Shown: positions 50,078-57,696 of the stretch, in pieces
Layout: each line of letters opens with the position of its first letter
Numbering within the stretch: position 1 is the first letter of the stretch
DNA from: Amycolatopsis sp. MtRt-6
GTDB taxonomy: Bacteria > Actinomycetota > Actinomycetes > Mycobacteriales > Pseudonocardiaceae
Length of the DNA: 64,000 bases
Direction: 5' to 3'
Assembly (NCBI RefSeq): GCF_017308975.1
Contig: NZ_JADWPD010000023.1
Location: forward strand, 62,001-126,000
Program-made: the position numbers and the translations under genes
Notes under the pieces: model-generated
Seen by the model: the letters and a program-made list of their open reading frames with translations, nothing else
Told to the model about the DNA's origin: nothing
Databases searched by the model: none

Positions 50078-50898
50078 AGGTGATCCTGCTCGGCACCGCG
50101 GCGGGCGGCGGGTGTCCACAGTGGAACTGCGCGTGCTCGTTGTGCACGGCCGGACTGCCGCCGCGCACACAGGACTGCGTCGCGATCAGCGCGGACGGCG
50201 CCGGCTGGTACCTACTGAACTGTTCACCGGACATCCGGGCGCAGATCCTCGGGACGCCGGAGCTGCGGGCCGGGCCGGGGCCGCGGGAGATCCCGCTGCG
50301 CGGGGTGCTGCTGACGGACGCGGAACTCGACCACACGCTGGGCCTGCCGATGTTGCGCGAGTCGGGCGGGCTCCCGGTGTGGGCGCCGCCGGCGGTGCTG
50401 TCGGCGCTGTCGCCGTTGTCTTCCATTGTGGACAGTTACGGCAGGTGGACGTGGTCGTCTTCCGTGGACATCCCGGGCTTGCGCGTCGAGGTGCTACCGG
50501 TGAGCGACAAGCGGCCGAAGTACACTGTGGAGTCCGGCGGGCCGTGGGTGGTCGCGTACCGGATCACGGACCCGGCGACGGGCGGGGTGCTGGTGTACGC
50601 GCCGTGCCTGCGGAGCCGGCCCGCCGGGTTCGACGCGTTCGTGGCGGACGCGTCCCTCGTGTTGCTGGACGGGACGTTCTTCGCGCCGGACGAGATGGCC
50701 GGCGTCGGCGGGCCGGACCAGCTCGCGATGGGCCACCTGCCGATCACGGCGAGCCTGCCCCGGGTCGCCGGGCGACCCTGGGCGTTCACCCACGTGAACA
50801 ACACGAACCCGGCGCTGGACCCGGCGTCACCCGAGCACGCGGCGGTGCTGGCGGCCGGCGCGTCACTGCCGCCGGACGGGACGCGCTACACGCTGTGA
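50074..50898 (+). CDS. pqqB: PQQ biosynthesis protein PqqB
   Basis: The protein (274 aa) starts VKVILLGTAAGGGCPQWNCACSLC, the PqqB signature with zinc-binding Cys. It is a metallo-beta-lactamase-fold hydroxylase with TDAELDHTLGLPMLRE and THVNNTNPALDP. It hydroxylates the cross-linked tyrosine in PQQ formation. Here it is the last gene, overlapping pqqE by GTGA, and no pqqF or pqqG protease gene follows, so a general protease must release the peptide. Confidence 0.92.
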   Translation: MKVILLGTAAGGGCPQWNCACSLCTAGLPPRTQDCVAISADGAGWYLLNCSPDIRAQILGTPELRAGPGPREIPLRGVLLTDAELDHTLGLPMLRESGGLPVWAPPAVLSALSPLSSIVDSYGRWTWSSSVDIPGLRVEVLPVSDKRPKYTVESGGPWVVAYRITDPATGGVLVYAPCLRSRPAGFDAFVADASLVLLDGTFFAPDEMAGVGGPDQLAMGHLPITASLPRVAGRPWAFTHVNNTNPALDPASPEHAAVLAAGASLPPDGTRYTL

Positions 50899-50943
50899 GG
50901 ACTCCCGGGCCCACCCGCACGACGCCGGTCAGCCCGGGCCGGC

Positions 50944-51186
50944 CTACCGGGACGTCAGATCGCGGTGGCCGTCGAGCCGCCACCAGTTCTCCAGCGTCTC
51001 GCGCAGCGCCTTCAGCAGCTCGCCGCCGATCTCCAGCGGGACCAGCGCCGCCTTGCCGTCGTCGATCCGCAGTGCGGCGGCCAGCCGGTCGCCTTGCTCG
51101 ACCAGGCCGACGACCACCCGCGTCGGCTGCCCGGTGACGTCGACGGTCGGGATGGCTCGTTCGTACCGCCAGCCTTCAGCGTTCAC
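50944..51186 (-). CDS. Small hypothetical protein (80 aa)
   Basis: The product is a soluble-looking small protein (YERAIPTVDVTGQPTRVVVG..., LENWWRLDGH). It is read convergently to pqqB, with a gap of 45 nt. The start is GTG 51186 with a weak ribosome site. I do not recognise a family. Strand-rich N-terminal half and a helical C-terminal half suggest a small globular fold. Confidence 0.55.
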   Translation of the reverse strand: MNAEGWRYERAIPTVDVTGQPTRVVVGLVEQGDRLAAALRIDDGKAALVPLEIGGELLKALRETLENWWRLDGHRDLTSR

Positions 51187-51244
51187 CCGGCCGACAGTGG
51201 CACAGCTTCTCCCGCGGCGGTCCGGGTTTCACCCGCACGTGTGG

Positions 51245-52627
51245 TCAGGCGGGTGCCCAGGGCCGCACTTCCTCCAGCAGCTTCGCGACGGCCAGCACGA
51301 GGTCGTCCGAGTGCCGCGGCCCGACGATCTGCAGGCCGACCGGCAGTCCGGCCGACGTGCGCCCGGCCGGCACGCTGATCGCCGGCTGCTGAGTCAGGTT
51401 GAACGGGTACGTGAACGGCGTCCACTCCGGCCACTCGCTGAGCCCGCTGCCCGGCGGCACGTCGTGCCCGGCCTCGAACGCCGCGATCGGCAGGGTCGGC
51501 GTGATCAGCACGTCGTAGCGCGTGTGGAACTCGCCCATCAGGATGCCCAGCGCGGCGCGCTCGGCGGTCGCGTCGAGGTAGTCGCCCGCCGTCCACTTCC
51601 GGCCGAGCTCCCACACCTTGCGCAGGCCGGGGTCGGTCCGCTGCTCGGACCCCGGCGGGAACGTGTCCAGCAGCTTCGCCGCCCCCGACGACCACAGGAC
51701 GTCGAACGCCGGCTTCGGGTCGGCGAACCCGGGGTCGGTCTCCTCGATGTGCAGGCCGGCGTCGCCCAGCGCGCGGACCGCCTCCGCGACGATCGCGGCC
51801 ACCTCGGGGTCGACGTCGACATAGCCGAGCGTCGGCGAGAACGCGGCGATCAGGCCACGCACGTCACGCCGGACGGCCTCGCGGAACGACCCCGTCGGCG
51901 GCGCCAGCGCGGCCGGGTCCCGGTGGTCGGGCAGCGAAAGGACGTCCAGCAGCAACGCGGTGTCGTCCACCGAGCGCGCCATCGGGCCGGCGTGCGAGAG
52001 CGGGCCGAACGGGCTCGCCGGGTAGAGCGGGATGCGGCCGTGGGTCGGCTTCAGCCCGACGATGCCGCAGAACGACGCCGGGATCCGCACCGAGCCGCCG
52101 CCGTCGGTGCCGACCGACAGCTCGCCCATCCCGGCCGCGACGGCCGCGGCGCTGCCGCCGCTCGACCCGCCCGCCGTCTTCGCCGGGTCGGCCGGGTTGC
52201 GCGTGATGCCGCACAGCGGGCTGTCGGTGACGCCCTTCCAGCCGATCTCCGGCGTGGTCGTCTTGCCCAGCAGCACCAGGCCGGCCTCGCGCATCCGCGC
52301 GGCGACCGGGCTGTCGACGTCCCACGGCTGGTCCGGGCTGATGCTCTTCGAGCCCCGCACGGTCGGCCAGCCCTGGGTGAGGAACATGTCCTTGATCGAC
52401 GACGGCACGCCGTCGAGCCACCCGATCGGGTTGCCGTCGCGCCAGCGGACCTCGGACGCCTTCGCCTGTTCCAGCGCGCGGTCGGCGTCGACGAGGCAGT
52501 AGGCGTTGCACTCGCCGTCGCGGGCTTCGATGGCCTGCAGCGCGTTCTGCGTCGCCTCGACCGGCGAAAGCTCACCGGTCGCGTAGGCGGCGACGAGCTC
52601 GCTGGCGGTCAGCATCCTGTCGTTCAT
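51245..52627 (-). CDS. Amidase (amidase-signature family)
   Basis: The protein (460 aa) has the Ser-cisSer-Lys triad of amidase-signature enzymes: Lys79 in PSSIKDMF, Ser155 in TAGGSSGGSAA, and the nucleophile Ser179 in GTDGGGSVR. It hydrolyses an amide bond. It overlaps the D-2-hydroxyacid dehydrogenase stop by ATGA and forms a divergent unit with the isomerase-like genes under GntR-type operators. Substrate is unknown; a dicarboxylic monoamide such as a maleamate-type compound would fit the neighbours, as inference. Confidence 0.87.
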   Translation of the reverse strand: MNDRMLTASELVAAYATGELSPVEATQNALQAIEARDGECNAYCLVDADRALEQAKASEVRWRDGNPIGWLDGVPSSIKDMFLTQGWPTVRGSKSISPDQPWDVDSPVAARMREAGLVLLGKTTTPEIGWKGVTDSPLCGITRNPADPAKTAGGSSGGSAAAVAAGMGELSVGTDGGGSVRIPASFCGIVGLKPTHGRIPLYPASPFGPLSHAGPMARSVDDTALLLDVLSLPDHRDPAALAPPTGSFREAVRRDVRGLIAAFSPTLGYVDVDPEVAAIVAEAVRALGDAGLHIEETDPGFADPKPAFDVLWSSGAAKLLDTFPPGSEQRTDPGLRKVWELGRKWTAGDYLDATAERAALGILMGEFHTRYDVLITPTLPIAAFEAGHDVPPGSGLSEWPEWTPFTYPFNLTQQPAISVPAGRTSAGLPVGLQIVGPRHSDDLVLAVAKLLEEVRPWAPA

Positions 52628-53622
52628 CCGGCTCCCTGGTTCCCCGACGGCACGTAACCGAGCGTCTTGTCCACGACATTGCGCAGCGGCTCCCCAGCGC
52701 GCCAGCGGCGGAAGTTTTCGGTGAACACCTCGACCAGCGTGTTCCGCCAGCCGACGAAGTCGCCGGACATGTGCGGCGAGATCAGCACGTCCGGCAGCGT
52801 CCACAGCGGGCTGTCGGCCGGCAGCGGCTCGGTGTCGAAGACGTCGAGCGCGGCGCCGGCGATGGCCTTGCTTTCCAGCGCTTCCACGAGATCCGACGTC
52901 ACCACCAGCTCGCCACGGCCCACGTTGACGAACCGCGCCGACGGTTTCATCGCGGCGAACGCGCGCGCGTCGAACAGGCCCTTGGTCTGCTCGGTCAGCG
53001 GCGCGACCGCGACGACGTAGTCGGCGTGCGGCAGGACCTCGGTGAGCCGCGCGGACTCGTGCACCACGCCGAAGTCGGGGTCGCCGGTGCGCTCCCGGCG
53101 GCCGGCGCCGCGCACCCGCATCCCGGCCGCGCGCAGCAGCCGCGCGATGGCCCGGCCGATCGGCCCGGTGCCGACGACCAGCACCTCGCGCCCGGCGATC
53201 CGCTCGCTCTCGCGGTGCAGCCAGCGGCCTTCGCGCTGCAGGTCGTGCGAGCGCGCGAAGTCCTTCGCGAAGGCGAGCACGACGCCCAGCACGTACTCCG
53301 CGATGGCGTCGTCGAAGACTCCTCGCGAGTTCGTCAGGACGACGTCGCTCTCGCGCAGCCCGGGGAACAGCACGGGGTCGACGCCCGCGCTGGCGATGTG
53401 CAGCCAGCGCAACCGGCCGGCCGCGTGCCACGCCTGGGGAACGGCCGTCGACAGGAAGTCGTAGACGAAGAGGGCGTCCGCTCCGGACAACGCTTCGGCG
53501 AGGCCCGCCGCGTCCGTGTAACGCACGACCGCCCCGGATTCGACAGCACGCATGTCCGGTGGGCGGGACTCGCCGCAGAGCACTGCCAGGACGGGGAGTT
53601 CCCGGGTTTCCGAGGCGATCAC
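52624..53622 (-). CDS. D-2-hydroxyacid dehydrogenase
   Basis: The protein (332 aa) has the NAD-binding motif VLVVGTGPIGRAIARLL, the VAPLTEQTKGLFD region and catalytic Arg/Glu/His residues (NVGRGELV; DTEPLPADSPLW; ISPHMSG). It reduces 2-keto acids or oxidises D-2-hydroxyacids. GTG start at 53622 with an operator 27 nt upstream. It is the first gene of the two-gene minus unit with the amidase. Confidence 0.86.
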   Translation of the reverse strand: MIASETRELPVLAVLCGESRPPDMRAVESGAVVRYTDAAGLAEALSGADALFVYDFLSTAVPQAWHAAGRLRWLHIASAGVDPVLFPGLRESDVVLTNSRGVFDDAIAEYVLGVVLAFAKDFARSHDLQREGRWLHRESERIAGREVLVVGTGPIGRAIARLLRAAGMRVRGAGRRERTGDPDFGVVHESARLTEVLPHADYVVAVAPLTEQTKGLFDARAFAAMKPSARFVNVGRGELVVTSDLVEALESKAIAGAALDVFDTEPLPADSPLWTLPDVLISPHMSGDFVGWRNTLVEVFTENFRRWRAGEPLRNVVDKTLGYVPSGNQGAG

Positions 53623-53648
53623 GTTGACACGGTAAAAGTCACTCGTAT

Positions 53649-53662
53649 GATTGTCAACAATC
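53649..53662. promoter_or_regulatory. GntR/FCD operator, copy 1
   Basis: GATTGTCAACAATC is a palindrome except for the central CA. The core TTGTNNACAA is the known GntR-FCD type half-site. It lies in the gap between the divergent dehydrogenase (53622) and isomerase (53723) genes, so it can control both. Confidence 0.75.
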
Positions 53663-53722
53663 CGAGGAACGACCCCCGGAGCACCGGACTGTCAAGTTCA
53701 GACGTATTCCGGAGGCTGAGCC

Positions 53723-54463
53723 TTGGATTTCGACTTCCTGGCGTTCGAGGGCCCGCTCGCCCAGCGCGGCATCGGCGTCATCGCCCCCTTCGACCTGGCG
53801 CTGGAGCGCGAGCTCTGGCGCTGGGTGCCGATGGAGGTGTCCCTCCACCTCGCCCGCACGCCGTACGAGCCCGTGCCGGTCAGCATGGAGATGGCCCGCC
53901 TGGTCAGCGACAGCCACCACCTGGCCGGCGCGACCCGCGACGTGCTGCACGTCGAGCCCGAGGTCGTCGCCTACCTCTGCACGTCGGGCAGCTTCGTCAA
54001 CGGCGTCGACTACGAGCGCTCGCTGACCAAGGCGATCTGCGACGCCGGCGCGCCGGACGCCGTCACCACCTCGGGCGCGCTGGCCGAAGTGCTGCACCAG
54101 CTCGACCTCCACCGCGTCTCGGTGCTCACGCCGTACGACGCCGACCTGACCCAGGCCCTGCACGCGTTCCTCGCCGAGCTGGACGTCGCCACCGTGGCCA
54201 GCGACCACCTCGGGCTGGGCGGCGGCATCTGGAAGGTCAGCTACCGGACCATCGCCGAGCGCATCCTCGCCGCCGACCACGGCGACGCCGAAGCGATCTT
54301 CGTCAGCTGCACCAACCTCCCCACCTACGACCTGATCGAGCCGCTGGAAGCCGCGCTCGGCAAGCCGGTGCTCACCGCCAACCAGCTGACGATGTGGGCG
54401 TGCCTGCGCCGGATGAACCTCCCCATCGTCGGACCCGGGAGGTGGCTCCGTGACGTGTCGTGA
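53723..54463 (+). CDS. Maleate isomerase/Asp-Glu racemase superfamily protein A
   Basis: The protein (246 aa) belongs to the Asp/Glu racemase fold shared by maleate isomerases and arylmalonate decarboxylase. It keeps both active-site cysteines: Cys86 in YLCTSGSFV and Cys196 in FVSCTNLPTYDLIEPLE. The start is TTG 53723, preceded by GGAGG with 7-nt spacing. It is the first gene of a three-gene unit with a paralog and a GntR gene. Two Cys would suit racemase or cis-trans isomerase chemistry. Confidence 0.8.
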   Translation: MDFDFLAFEGPLAQRGIGVIAPFDLALERELWRWVPMEVSLHLARTPYEPVPVSMEMARLVSDSHHLAGATRDVLHVEPEVVAYLCTSGSFVNGVDYERSLTKAICDAGAPDAVTTSGALAEVLHQLDLHRVSVLTPYDADLTQALHAFLAELDVATVASDHLGLGGGIWKVSYRTIAERILAADHGDAEAIFVSCTNLPTYDLIEPLEAALGKPVLTANQLTMWACLRRMNLPIVGPGRWLRDVS

Positions 54464-54489
54464 AGGTTTTCCTTGACCAACCCTCTAGG

Positions 54490-54501
54490 ATTGTCGACAA
54501 T
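54490..54501. promoter_or_regulatory. GntR/FCD operator, copy 2
   Basis: ATTGTCGACAAT is a perfect 12-bp palindrome with the same TTGTNNACAA core as the copy at 53649. It lies between the two isomerase-like genes, 23 nt before the second gene's GTG. It implies a second regulated promoter there, and it decides the GTG start over a longer reading frame that would cover it. Confidence 0.75.
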
Positions 54502-54523
54502 TTGCGTCCCCTCCGGAGGTTCC

Positions 54524-55270
54524 GTGACCACCATCGGTTTCATCTACCCCGACCACGCGGCCGAAGACGACTACCCGCTGGCCGAGCAGCTGCTCGGCGG
54601 CACGGCCGTCGACGAGGGCGACATCCGGCTGGCGGTCGAGCACATCTACGGCACCGACAAGCACGCCGTGGCCGAGCTGCTGGACCTCGGCAGCGAAGCC
54701 CGGCTCGCCGACGGCGCCGCCCTCCTCGCGAAGCACGAGCCGGCCGCGGTCATCTGGGCGTGCACCAGCGGCAGCTTCGTCTACGGCTGGGAGGGCGCCC
54801 GCAACCAGGCCGACCGCCTCGCCGCGGTCGCCGGAGTCCCGGCCTCCAGTACGTCTTTCGCGTTCGTGCACGCCGCACGCGCGTTGGACGTTCGACGCGT
54901 CGCCGTCGCCGCCAGCTACCCGGACGACATCGCCCGGCTGTTCGCGGACTTCCTCGGGGCCGGCGGCATCGAGGTCGTCTCGATGGCCAGCGCCGACATC
55001 ATCACCGCGGCCGAGGTGGGCGCGATGAGCCCGGAGGCCGTCGTCGAGCTCGCCGTGAGCCACGACCACCCGGACGCGCAGGCGGTACTCGTGCCGGACA
55101 CCGCCATGCGCACCCTCGGCGAGATCAACGCCGTGGAGGCCGCGCTCGGCAAGCCCGTGCTGACGGCCAACCAGGTGACGGTCTGGGAGGGCCTGCGCCT
55201 GACCGGCCAGCAGCGGCTCGTCCGCTCGCTCGGCGCGCTTTTCCGGCACCTGCCGGGCGGGAGCGCTTGA
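54524..55270 (+). CDS. Maleate isomerase/Asp-Glu racemase superfamily protein B (second Cys lost)
   Basis: The protein (248 aa) is a paralog of the preceding one; alignment is clear at VIWACTSGSFVYGWEG and EAALGKPVLTANQ. The first catalytic Cys is at residue 80, but the second is Asp192 (VPDTAMRT against VSCTNLPT in A). GGAGGT precedes the GTG start. One-Cys members of this fold include arylmalonate decarboxylase, though its single Cys is the other one. A different reaction or a subunit role for B is possible. Confidence 0.78.
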   Translation: MTTIGFIYPDHAAEDDYPLAEQLLGGTAVDEGDIRLAVEHIYGTDKHAVAELLDLGSEARLADGAALLAKHEPAAVIWACTSGSFVYGWEGARNQADRLAAVAGVPASSTSFAFVHAARALDVRRVAVAASYPDDIARLFADFLGAGGIEVVSMASADIITAAEVGAMSPEAVVELAVSHDHPDAQAVLVPDTAMRTLGEINAVEAALGKPVLTANQVTVWEGLRLTGQQRLVRSLGALFRHLPGGSA

Positions 55271-55271
55271 G

Positions 55272-55991
55272 ATGGCCCTGCCACCGGGCATGCTGCCCGA
55301 GATCGAGCCGGTGAGCCGCGAGTCGACGGCCGCCGTCATCGCCCGCCAGCTGCGTGACGCGATCATGACGGGCGCCCTCCCGCCGGGAACGCAGCTCGGC
55401 GAGACCGAGCTGGCCGCGCGGTTCCAGGTGTCACGCGGGCCGCTCCGGGAAGCCATGCAGCACCTGGTGTCCGAAGGGCTGCTGCGCAGCGAAAGACATC
55501 GTGGGCTGTTCGTGATCGACCTCGAGCCGGGCGACGTCTACGACATCTACGCGGCCAGGTCCGCGATCGAGCGAGCCGCCATGCTGCGCGCCCTCCGCGG
55601 CGGCGACCGCGACCGCATCGCGGACGTGCTCGAGCAGACCGTCGCCGAGATGGCGACGGCGGCGAGCGAGGACGACCCCAGCGCGCTTTCCACCGCCGAC
55701 CTGAAGTTCCACGAGGCGCTGATCAACGCCTCCGGCAGCAAGCGGCTGGTGCGGATGGCCCGGACGCTGCTGATCGAGACGCGGATGTGCCTGACGGCGT
55801 TGCAGAGCACGTACCAGCGCGTCGAGGAGCGGGTGGAGGAGCACACGAAGCTGATCCAGGCCCTGCGTGCCGGCGACGAGGAGACGGCGCTGACGTTGCT
55901 GGAGGCGCATATGGAGGACGCGGTGCAGCGGCTCGCGCCGGGCACGAGCCTGACGGACGGGCAGGCCCCGCCGGTGCCGGGAAACGCGTGA
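55272..55991 (+). CDS. GntR family regulator (FCD subfamily)
   Basis: The protein (239 aa) has a GntR winged helix (VIARQLRDAIMTGALPPGTQLGETELAARFQVSRGPLREAMQHL) and an FCD domain (DIYAARSAIERAAML; FHEALINASGSK). It starts 1 nt after the B gene and is co-transcribed. It probably binds the two TTGTNNACAA sites and controls the amidase, dehydrogenase and isomerase-like genes. The effector is probably an organic acid, as for other FCD proteins. Confidence 0.87.
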   Translation: MALPPGMLPEIEPVSRESTAAVIARQLRDAIMTGALPPGTQLGETELAARFQVSRGPLREAMQHLVSEGLLRSERHRGLFVIDLEPGDVYDIYAARSAIERAAMLRALRGGDRDRIADVLEQTVAEMATAASEDDPSALSTADLKFHEALINASGSKRLVRMARTLLIETRMCLTALQSTYQRVEERVEEHTKLIQALRAGDEETALTLLEAHMEDAVQRLAPGTSLTDGQAPPVPGNA

Positions 55992-56064
55992 CGGGAGGGT
56001 CGACACGCGTGATTGCGGGGTCGACACGGCTCGCCGGGGGCGGGGGGGGGTTGCGGGGGCGTCG
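55990..56064. repeat. Degenerate repeat and G-tract between convergent genes
   Basis: Two copies of GGGTCGACACG occur about 21 nt apart, the first followed by CGTGATTG, a word like that of the 21-bp array at 63621. A run of nine G (56042-56050) and further G runs follow, right before the response regulator stop. The stretch probably ends transcription of both convergent genes, and the G-runs are prone to slippage. Confidence 0.5.
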
Positions 56065-56724
56065 TCAGGCTTGCAGGCGGTAGCCGATGCCGGGGATCGT
56101 CCGGACCACCGGTGGGTCGCCGAGCTTGCGGCGCAGGGTCATGATCGTCACCCGGACCGCGTTGGTGAACGGGTCGATGTTCTCGTCCCAGGCCTGTTCC
56201 AGCAGGCTCTCCGCGCTGACCACGCCGCCTTCCGCGCGCATCAGCACCTCGAGCACCGCGAACTCCTTGCGGGACAACGAGATGTGCCGGTCGCCGCGGG
56301 TCACCTGGTGCAGCGGGATGTTCAGCTCGATGCCCGCCACCCGCATCACCGGCGGGACCGCCGCGCGGGCCCGGCGGCCGAGCGCCTGGACCCGCGCCAG
56401 GAGCTCGTCCCAGGCGAACGGCTTCGTCAGGTAGTCGTCCGCGCCGAGCGCGAGGCCGTGCACCCGTTCGGGTACCTCGCGGGCCGCGGTCAGCATGATC
56501 ACCCGTGTCTCGCCGCCCTCGGCCACGACGGCGCGGCACACGTCGTCGCCGTGCACGCCGGGCAGGTCGCGGTCGAGGACCACGACGTCGTAGCGGTTCA
56601 CCGCCAGGCGTTCCAGGGCGTCCGCGCCGTCGAAGCACAGGTCCACGGCCATCGACGCTTCGCGGAGGCCCTCCGCGACGGCCTCCGCGAGCATCACTTC
56701 GTCCTCGATCACGAGTACGCGCAC
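56065..56724 (-). CDS. OmpR/PhoB-type response regulator
   Basis: The protein (219 aa) has a receiver domain (VRVLVIEDEVMLAEAV; phospho-acceptor Asp51 in VVVLDRDLPG; Thr and Lys in MLTAAREVP and DDYLTKPF) and a winged-helix C-terminal domain (SRKEFAVLEVLM; NAVRVTIMTLRRKLG; GIGYRLQA). GTG start at 56724. No kinase is adjacent; the nearest is 4.6 kb away at 61348 in the opposite orientation. It is divergent from the secreted-protein genes, whose promoter region has direct repeats. Confidence 0.88.
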   Translation of the reverse strand: MRVLVIEDEVMLAEAVAEGLREASMAVDLCFDGADALERLAVNRYDVVVLDRDLPGVHGDDVCRAVVAEGGETRVIMLTAAREVPERVHGLALGADDYLTKPFAWDELLARVQALGRRARAAVPPVMRVAGIELNIPLHQVTRGDRHISLSRKEFAVLEVLMRAEGGVVSAESLLEQAWDENIDPFTNAVRVTIMTLRRKLGDPPVVRTIPGIGYRLQA

Positions 56725-56784
56725 CCGATCATTGTGCCAGCGCGCGGATAAGACCGCCATAAGCGCCGGCCGCGGAAGCGATTT

Positions 56785-56877
56785 CTTCCATTTCTTCCCG
56801 CCTCGCCGCAATGCTGCTAAGAACCGCCGATCTGGAAGTCCTATCTTCCATTTCTTAGCAACGCGGAAATTCCGCGA
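56785..56877. promoter_or_regulatory. Repeat-rich promoter region of the secreted proteins
   Basis: TCTTCCATTTCTT occurs twice as a direct repeat (56785-56797 and 56845-56857), spaced 60 bp apart. An inverted repeat GCTAAGAA (56817-56824) and TTCTTAGC (56853-56860) overlaps the second copy. A perfect 15-bp palindrome CGCGGAAATTCCGCG is at 56863-56877. Direct repeats are the usual target of OmpR-family response regulators. The region lies between the response regulator and the first secreted protein. Confidence 0.6.
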
Positions 56878-56924
56878 CATTCTTTCCAGTGTTCGGGCCA
56901 AATGCGACACCGGGAGGGACGGAA

Positions 56925-57275
56925 ATGACCTTGAAAGAGCGGGTTTCCTCGATCGGCAGGGCGGCGAAGATCTCCTTCGCAGCGCTAGCGCTGGTGGGCG
57001 GCTTCGCCTCCGCGGCACCGGCGACCGCCAACGCGGCGCCCGCCGCCATCCAGTCGGCGGACGGCGTCCAGGCCTCGTGGAGCTGTACCTACACGCTGGG
57101 CTACTACCGCGCCGACGCGTACTGCAACATCTACTCCGGTGCCATCCGCCTGCGGTCCTACTGCTCGGGCTACGGCTACATCGCCACCGGGTACTTCCAG
57201 AACGGCTACGTGCACCTTTCGACCGACTGCTACCCGTACCAGCGCACCGGTTCCTGGATCGACTCGATCGGCTGA
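56925..57275 (+). CDS. Small secreted four-Cys protein, copy 1
   Basis: The protein (116 aa) has a long signal peptide (MTLKERVSSIGRAAKISF, a hydrophobic core and an ANAAP cleavage near residue 38) and a mature part of about 75 residues. Four Cys are conserved with copy 2 (SCTY, AYCNIY, SYCSG, DCYPY), with the shared SGAIRLR core and many Tyr. GGGAGG precedes the ATG. I do not recognise a named family; it looks like a disulfide-bonded extracellular peptide. It is followed by a hairpin terminator. Confidence 0.75.
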   Translation: MTLKERVSSIGRAAKISFAALALVGGFASAAPATANAAPAAIQSADGVQASWSCTYTLGYYRADAYCNIYSGAIRLRSYCSGYGYIATGYFQNGYVHLSTDCYPYQRTGSWIDSIG

Positions 57276-57291
57276 CCCCCGGTCGGACCAC

Positions 57292-57324
57292 GGGCCCGTG
57301 ACCAATCCCCCTGGTCACGGGCCC
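57292..57324 (+). terminator. Hairpin terminator after secreted protein 1
   Basis: A 12-bp perfect stem GGGCCCGTGACC / GGTCACGGGCCC encloses a 9-nt loop, followed by TT. It is 16 nt after the stop. The same stem sequence recurs after copy 2. Confidence 0.8.
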
Positions 57325-57345
57325 TTCCGGCGAATTGAGGACGAA

Positions 57346-57690
57346 ATGACCTTGCAGAAGCGGATCTCCTCGATCGGCAGGACGGCGAAGCTCTCGATCA
57401 CCGCCCTCGCGCTCGCGGGCGGCCTCGCCGCCGTGGCACCGGCGACCGCGGCGGCGGCACCGGCCGCGATCCAGGCGGTGCACAGCGTCCAGGCCTCCTG
57501 GATCTGCAACTACACGACGTTGGGCCCCAGCCGTGTCGCCCTGACCTGCACCGTCTATTCGGGCGCCATCCGGCTGCGCATCCAGTGCCCGGACGGCCGC
57601 GTGATCGGCACCCCGTGGTGGGGCGCCGGATCCTGGTACCTGGTGATCGACTGCTCCCCGGTGGCGACCTGGGTCGAGACCCGCGGCTGA
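57346..57690 (+). CDS. Small secreted four-Cys protein, copy 2
   Basis: The protein (114 aa) is a tandem paralog of copy 1. The signal regions match closely (MTLQKRISSIGRTAKLSI against MTLKERVSSIGRAAKISF), while the mature parts keep the four Cys (ICNY, LTCTVY, IQCPDG, DCSPV), QASW and YSGAIRLR but diverge elsewhere; the Tyr-rich part of copy 1 becomes TPWWGAGSW. The mature part diverging faster than the signal peptide suggests selection for different targets or partners. It has a terminator of its own. Confidence 0.75.
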   Translation: MTLQKRISSIGRTAKLSITALALAGGLAAVAPATAAAAPAAIQAVHSVQASWICNYTTLGPSRVALTCTVYSGAIRLRIQCPDGRVIGTPWWGAGSWYLVIDCSPVATWVETRG

Positions 57691-57696
57691 TCCGCC

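Noticed and set aside
56925..57690. Lactococcin 972-type bacteriocins
   Set aside because: The MacB-like exporter is suggestive, but the proteins carry four conserved Cys and I could not match the lactococcin 972 motif pattern, so the name is not supported.
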